Positions 61,614 through 64,000 of a stretch of DNA of 64,000 nucleotides are shown piece after piece; within the stretch, counting starts at the first letter, position 1, and each line of letters opens with the position of its first letter. A program made the translations under genes and the position numbers. Source of the stretch: Streptomyces sp. NBC_01255 (GTDB taxonomy: Bacteria; Actinomycetota; Actinomycetes; Streptomycetales; Streptomycetaceae). The notes beneath the pieces were generated by a model that was given only the letters and a program-made list of their open reading frames with translations, searched no databases and was not told where the DNA came from. The stretch lies in NCBI RefSeq assembly GCF_036226445.1, contig NZ_CP108474.1, positions 2,666,001 to 2,730,000 of the forward strand, given 5' to 3'.

Positions 61614-62305
61614 GTACGCAGCCCCTCCGCGTCCTCGTCGTCGAGGACGACCCCGTCGCCGCCGACGCCCACGCGCTCTACGCCGGGCGGGTCGACGGCT
61701 TCACCGTCGTCGGGGTCGCCCACTCCCGGGCCGCCGCCGTGCGGGTGCTCGACCGGACGCCGGTCGACCTGATCCTGCTCGACCTCTACCTGCCCGACGG
61801 CCACGGCCTCCACCTGCTGCGCGCGCTCCGCGCCGCCGGGCACTCCGCCGACGTGATCGCCGTGACCTCCGCCCGCGATCTGGCGGTCGTCCGCGAGGGC
61901 GTGTCCCTCGGCGTCGTCCAGTACGTCCTGAAGCCGTTCGCCTTCGCCACGCTCCGGGACCGGCTCGCGCGGTACGCGGAATTCCGGGCGTCCGCCGGAG
62001 AGGCCTCGGGGCAGGACGAGGTGGACCGGGCGCTCGCCACGCTCCGGGCCCCGCACCCCGCCACGCTGCCGAAGGGGCTCAGCGCCCCGACCCTGGAGGC
62101 GGTCACCCGTACCCTCAGGGACACCCCGGCCGGGGTCACCGCCGCCGAGGCGGGCACGGCGGTCGGGATCTCGCGGATCACCGCCCGCCGCTACCTGGAG
62201 CACCTGGTGACCGAGGGCCGGGCCGTGCGCGCCCCGCAGTACGGTCAGATCGGGCGGCCCGAGCTCCAGTACCGCTGGCTCGACGGCCGGGCCCGGCGTT
62301 ACTGA
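61610..62305 (+). CDS. CitB/DcuR-type response regulator
   Basis: The 231-residue regulator has a receiver (acidic VVEDDP, phosphoacceptor about Asp58 in LILLDLYLPDG, Lys in YVLKPF), a linker, and a C-terminal helix-turn-helix of the CitB type (TLRDTPAGVTAAEAGTAVG, ISRITARRYLEHL). Its GTG start overlaps the kinase stop by 4 bp, so the pair is co-translated. The probable targets are dctA and its own operon through the palindromes at 59764-59807. Confidence 0.94.
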   Translation: MSTQPLRVLVVEDDPVAADAHALYAGRVDGFTVVGVAHSRAAAVRVLDRTPVDLILLDLYLPDGHGLHLLRALRAAGHSADVIAVTSARDLAVVREGVSLGVVQYVLKPFAFATLRDRLARYAEFRASAGEASGQDEVDRALATLRAPHPATLPKGLSAPTLEAVTRTLRDTPAGVTAAEAGTAVGISRITARRYLEHLVTEGRAVRAPQYGQIGRPELQYRWLDGRARRY

Positions 62306-62319
62306 CCGGTTCCGACGTT

Positions 62320-62335
62320 CCTACGACGTCGCAGG
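62320..62335. promoter_or_regulatory. Near-perfect 16-bp palindrome
   Basis: CCTACGACGTCGCAGG is palindromic apart from one A/C mismatched pair. It lies 14 bp after the citB-like stop and 52 bp before the HTH-protein start; possibly an operator for the latter. Confidence 0.4.
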
Positions 62336-62375
62336 TTGGGGGAACGCACCGTAGCCAGATGTCACCCTCCGCACC

Positions 62376-62381
62376 TACGGT
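62376..62381 (+). promoter_or_regulatory. Candidate -10 for a leaderless HTH-protein mRNA
   Basis: TACGGT ends 6 nt before GTG 62388, and there is no Shine-Dalgarno. Confidence 0.35.
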
Positions 62382-62387
62382 GACCGG

Positions 62388-63059
62388 GTGCACCAACCCT
62401 CTCCCCCCTTCAATGCCCTGGCCGCGCGCCGTCTGCGCGAAGGCCTCGGCATGGCCCCGGGACACGTCGCGTACGGCCTCCGCGCCCAGTACGGCCTGTT
62501 CGTCGACCCCGACACCGTCGTCGCCTGGGAACGCGGCCGCCTCCTCCCGACCGAACAGGAGCTCACCGCCCTCGCGGGCGTCCTCTGGTGCGCCCCGGCC
62601 GAGCTCATCGCCGCCGCCACGACCCTGCGCGAGCACCGGATGGCCCGCGGGCTCCCGGCGGAGGAGCTGGCCCGACGGGTCGGTGTGACGGCCCATGCGT
62701 ACCAGCGGATGGAGGACGAAGGCCGCTGGCGCGGCACCGAACGCCAGACGGCCACCCTCGCGGAGGTCCTCGGCCTCGGCCCGCGCGCGCTGATCACGGC
62801 GACCGGCGGCGACGACAGCCTCGCCGAGCTGCTGCGGGACGCCGCCACCACCCGCTGGCAGGCGTACGTGAAGCCGACCGTGAAGATGGTGCCGCTGCCC
62901 AAGCGGGCCGTGGAGTCGGCGCTCCAGCAGCTGCACACGGAGTACCACGGGCGGATGGCGGCGACCAGCAGCTGGGGAGCCTCGGGGGCGACGGGCGACG
63001 AGGGGCGCGCGTACCTGGAGGAGATCACCGGGCACTTCTGGGCGGCGGTGGGCCAGTAG
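62388..63059 (+). CDS. Helix-turn-helix (XRE-like) DNA-binding protein
   Basis: The 223-residue protein appears to contain two successive HTH modules. The first (about 10-75) has AARRLREGLGMAPGHVAYGLR and DPDTVVAWERGRLLPTEQEL. The second (about 80-135) has LREHRMARGLPAEELARRVG and HAYQRMEDEGRWRGTERQ. Both have the XRE spacing with WERG- and MEDEG-like turn regions. The C-terminal 85 residues have no recognised domain. It may be a regulator with an unknown target; no partner kinase or toxin is adjacent. The GTG start is probably leaderless. Confidence 0.85.
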   Translation: MHQPSPPFNALAARRLREGLGMAPGHVAYGLRAQYGLFVDPDTVVAWERGRLLPTEQELTALAGVLWCAPAELIAAATTLREHRMARGLPAEELARRVGVTAHAYQRMEDEGRWRGTERQTATLAEVLGLGPRALITATGGDDSLAELLRDAATTRWQAYVKPTVKMVPLPKRAVESALQQLHTEYHGRMAATSSWGASGATGDEGRAYLEEITGHFWAAVGQ

Positions 63060-63132
63060 CGTCGGGCGGCCCGGCACGGCGGCGGACCGCCGGCGGACCG
63101 CCGGCGGCCGTCGGCCCGGCACGGCAGGGCCG

Positions 63133-63138
63133 TAGATT
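63133..63138 (+). promoter_or_regulatory. Candidate -10 for a leaderless tyrosine phosphatase mRNA
   Basis: TAGATT is a very good Streptomyces -10 box and ends 7 nt before GTG 63146, with no Shine-Dalgarno between. Confidence 0.5.
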
Positions 63139-63145
63139 GGCCTCC

Positions 63146-63886
63146 GTGAGACGACACATACCCTTCGAACGACTCCACAACTTCCGTGACCTGGGCGGCT
63201 ATCGGACCGCCGACGGCGGGACCGTGCGGTGGGAGACCCTCTACCGCTCCGACTCCCTGGCCAAGCTCGCGGGAGCCGGACCCGACGACCTCGCCCGCTT
63301 CCGCGCGCTGCGCGTGGCCACCGTGATCGACCTGCGCTACCCGTGGGAGATCGACGCCAAGGGCCGCCTGCCGGAGACCGAGGAAGCCGCCTGGCACAAC
63401 CTGTCCATCGAGCACCGGCCGTACGACCAGGCGGAGATCGACCCGGACCTCGATCCGTGGCGCTACCTGGCCGACCGGTTCGCCGAGGTCGCCGAGGACG
63501 GTGCGGAGGAGATCCGTACCGCCCTTGAGGTCATCGCCTCGGCCGACGGCCCGCTGGTCTTCCACTGCGCCTCCGGCAAGGACCGCACGGGAATCGTCGC
63601 GGCCCTCGTCCTCGCGCTCGTCGACGTCCCCGACGAGGAGATCCTCGCGGACTTCGCGCTCACGGAACTGGCCACGGAGCGGTTGATCGCCGACTGGCGG
63701 GCCGCGCACCCGGGCCGCGAGCTCCGCTGGCCCGGGTACGGCCGGGCGCCGGCCGAGATCATCCGGCTGTTCCTCGCGGACCTGCGCGAGCGGTACGGCT
63801 CCGTGTACGGGTACGTCACCGGCCCCGTCGGGCTCGACCCGGCGGTGGTCACGGCGCTGAGGACCCGGCTGGTGGACCCCGCCTAG
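63146..63886 (+). CDS. Protein tyrosine/serine phosphatase (PtpB-like)
   Basis: The 246-residue cysteine phosphatase has the N-terminal FRDLGGYRTADGG motif typical of the PtpB/Y_phosphatase3 family and the P-loop FHCASGKDRTG, with nucleophile Cys141 and Arg147. The Lys in the loop (GKDR) suggests dual or phosphoinositide specificity as in mycobacterial PtpB. It has no signal peptide. The upstream GC-rich gap includes repeats of CGGCGGACCGC. GTG 63146 is chosen because TAGATT sits directly upstream and the FRDLGG motif follows 13 residues in. Its stop overlaps the end of a convergent minus-strand frame. Confidence 0.92.
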   Translation: MRRHIPFERLHNFRDLGGYRTADGGTVRWETLYRSDSLAKLAGAGPDDLARFRALRVATVIDLRYPWEIDAKGRLPETEEAAWHNLSIEHRPYDQAEIDPDLDPWRYLADRFAEVAEDGAEEIRTALEVIASADGPLVFHCASGKDRTGIVAALVLALVDVPDEEILADFALTELATERLIADWRAAHPGRELRWPGYGRAPAEIIRLFLADLRERYGSVYGYVTGPVGLDPAVVTALRTRLVDPA

Positions 63887-64000
63887 GGGCTCCTGGTACT
63901 CGCGGTACTCGCCCCTCCGTCGAGCGCGTCCGGCTTCTCCGCCGGCGTTCCGCGCCGCCTGCGGGCGGTGAGGGCCGCGTGCGTCGCCAGTCCCAGGACC
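63883..64000 (-). CDS. C-terminal end of an unidentified minus-strand protein (partial)
   Basis: A minus-strand frame is open from the window edge to a TAG at 63885-63883 and encodes 38 residues: a short hydrophobic segment (VLGLATHAALTA) followed by RRRR and a Pro/Ala/Ser/Thr-rich tail. This looks like the last membrane helix and cytosolic tail of a membrane protein. The family cannot be named from this fragment. It overlaps the convergent phosphatase stop by 3 bp. Confidence 0.4.
   Translation of the reverse strand, partial: VLGLATHAALTARRRRGTPAEKPDALDGGASTASTRSP

Noticed and set aside
63079..63109. CGGCGGACCGC repeats as a terminator for the HTH gene
   Set aside because: The repeats are GC-rich direct copies with only weak, ambiguous pairing; not strong enough to call a terminator or a functional repeat.

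Overview
The window is chromosomal DNA from a Streptomyces or a very close relative. It has very high G+C, strong G/C bias at third codon positions and frequent GTG/TTG starts. It holds typical Streptomyces gene sets: an unfused GlgE-pathway cluster, GlgX, tandem L,D-transpeptidases, a SpoIIAB-like ATPase and a mycobacterial-type HelD. From memory, most of the order resembles the core region around SCO5440-SCO5472 of S. coelicolor; I could not run an alignment. No rRNA, tRNA, CRISPR array, insertion sequence or prophage gene was found.

Layout. 1-4.3 kb: glycine/serine metabolism (gcvT partial, gcvH, glyA, sdaA). 4.4-9.1 kb: membrane and secreted proteins (unclassified membrane protein, CopD-like protein, EF-hand protein, beta-propeller lipoprotein coupled to a NodB-like protein, anti-sigma-type ATPase). 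9.2-12.8 kb: enoyl-CoA hydratase and two L,D-transpeptidases. 12.9-15.2 kb: glgX. 15.2-25.4 kb: a two-component system, an ABC-2 drug exporter, an asymmetric heterodimeric ABC exporter, and an MFS pump divergent from a GntR-TetR fusion regulator. 25.7-30 kb: a secreted M4 metalloprotease behind four 19-bp tandem repeats, then a second two-component system whose kinase has an unusual C-terminal extracytoplasmic domain. 30-48.6 kb: alpha-glucan metabolism (glgP, glgE, treS, mak, glgB). 48.6-55.6 kb: helD, a DUF4386/TetR pair, a MerR-thioredoxin operon, a Lrp-type regulator, an epimerase-like protein and an aldo/keto reductase. 55.7-58.3 kb: a GH16 beta-glucanase plus DUF1996 lipoprotein operon behind LacI-type operators. 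58.3-62.3 kb: DctA and a CitA/CitB-type system. 62.4-64 kb: an HTH protein, a tyrosine phosphatase and the tail of a minus-strand gene.

How the genes work together. GlgP, GlgE, TreS, Mak and GlgB form the complete trehalose - maltose - maltose-1-phosphate - alpha-glucan route with phosphorolytic recovery, and GlgX debranches. This functional block is interrupted between glgP and glgE by about 7.7 kb (32.7-40.4 kb). That insert carries an AraC regulator, an HpaB-like flavin monooxygenase, an MFS transporter, a PrnB-like (monodechloroaminopyrrolnitrin synthase family) heme enzyme, an FAD-dependent aromatic hydroxylase and a divergent NmrA-like protein. It looks like a compact, self-regulated aromatic or indole pathway without halogenases. 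It is the best candidate here for an undescribed system.

Other structure worth attention: a 216-bp double-hairpin inverted repeat upstream of glgB, a 135-bp extended hairpin between convergent genes at 22.7-22.9 kb, tandem repeats at 17.2 and 25.5 kb, several precise operator palindromes, and at least eight genes whose -10 box lies 6-8 nt before the start codon, suggesting leaderless mRNAs.
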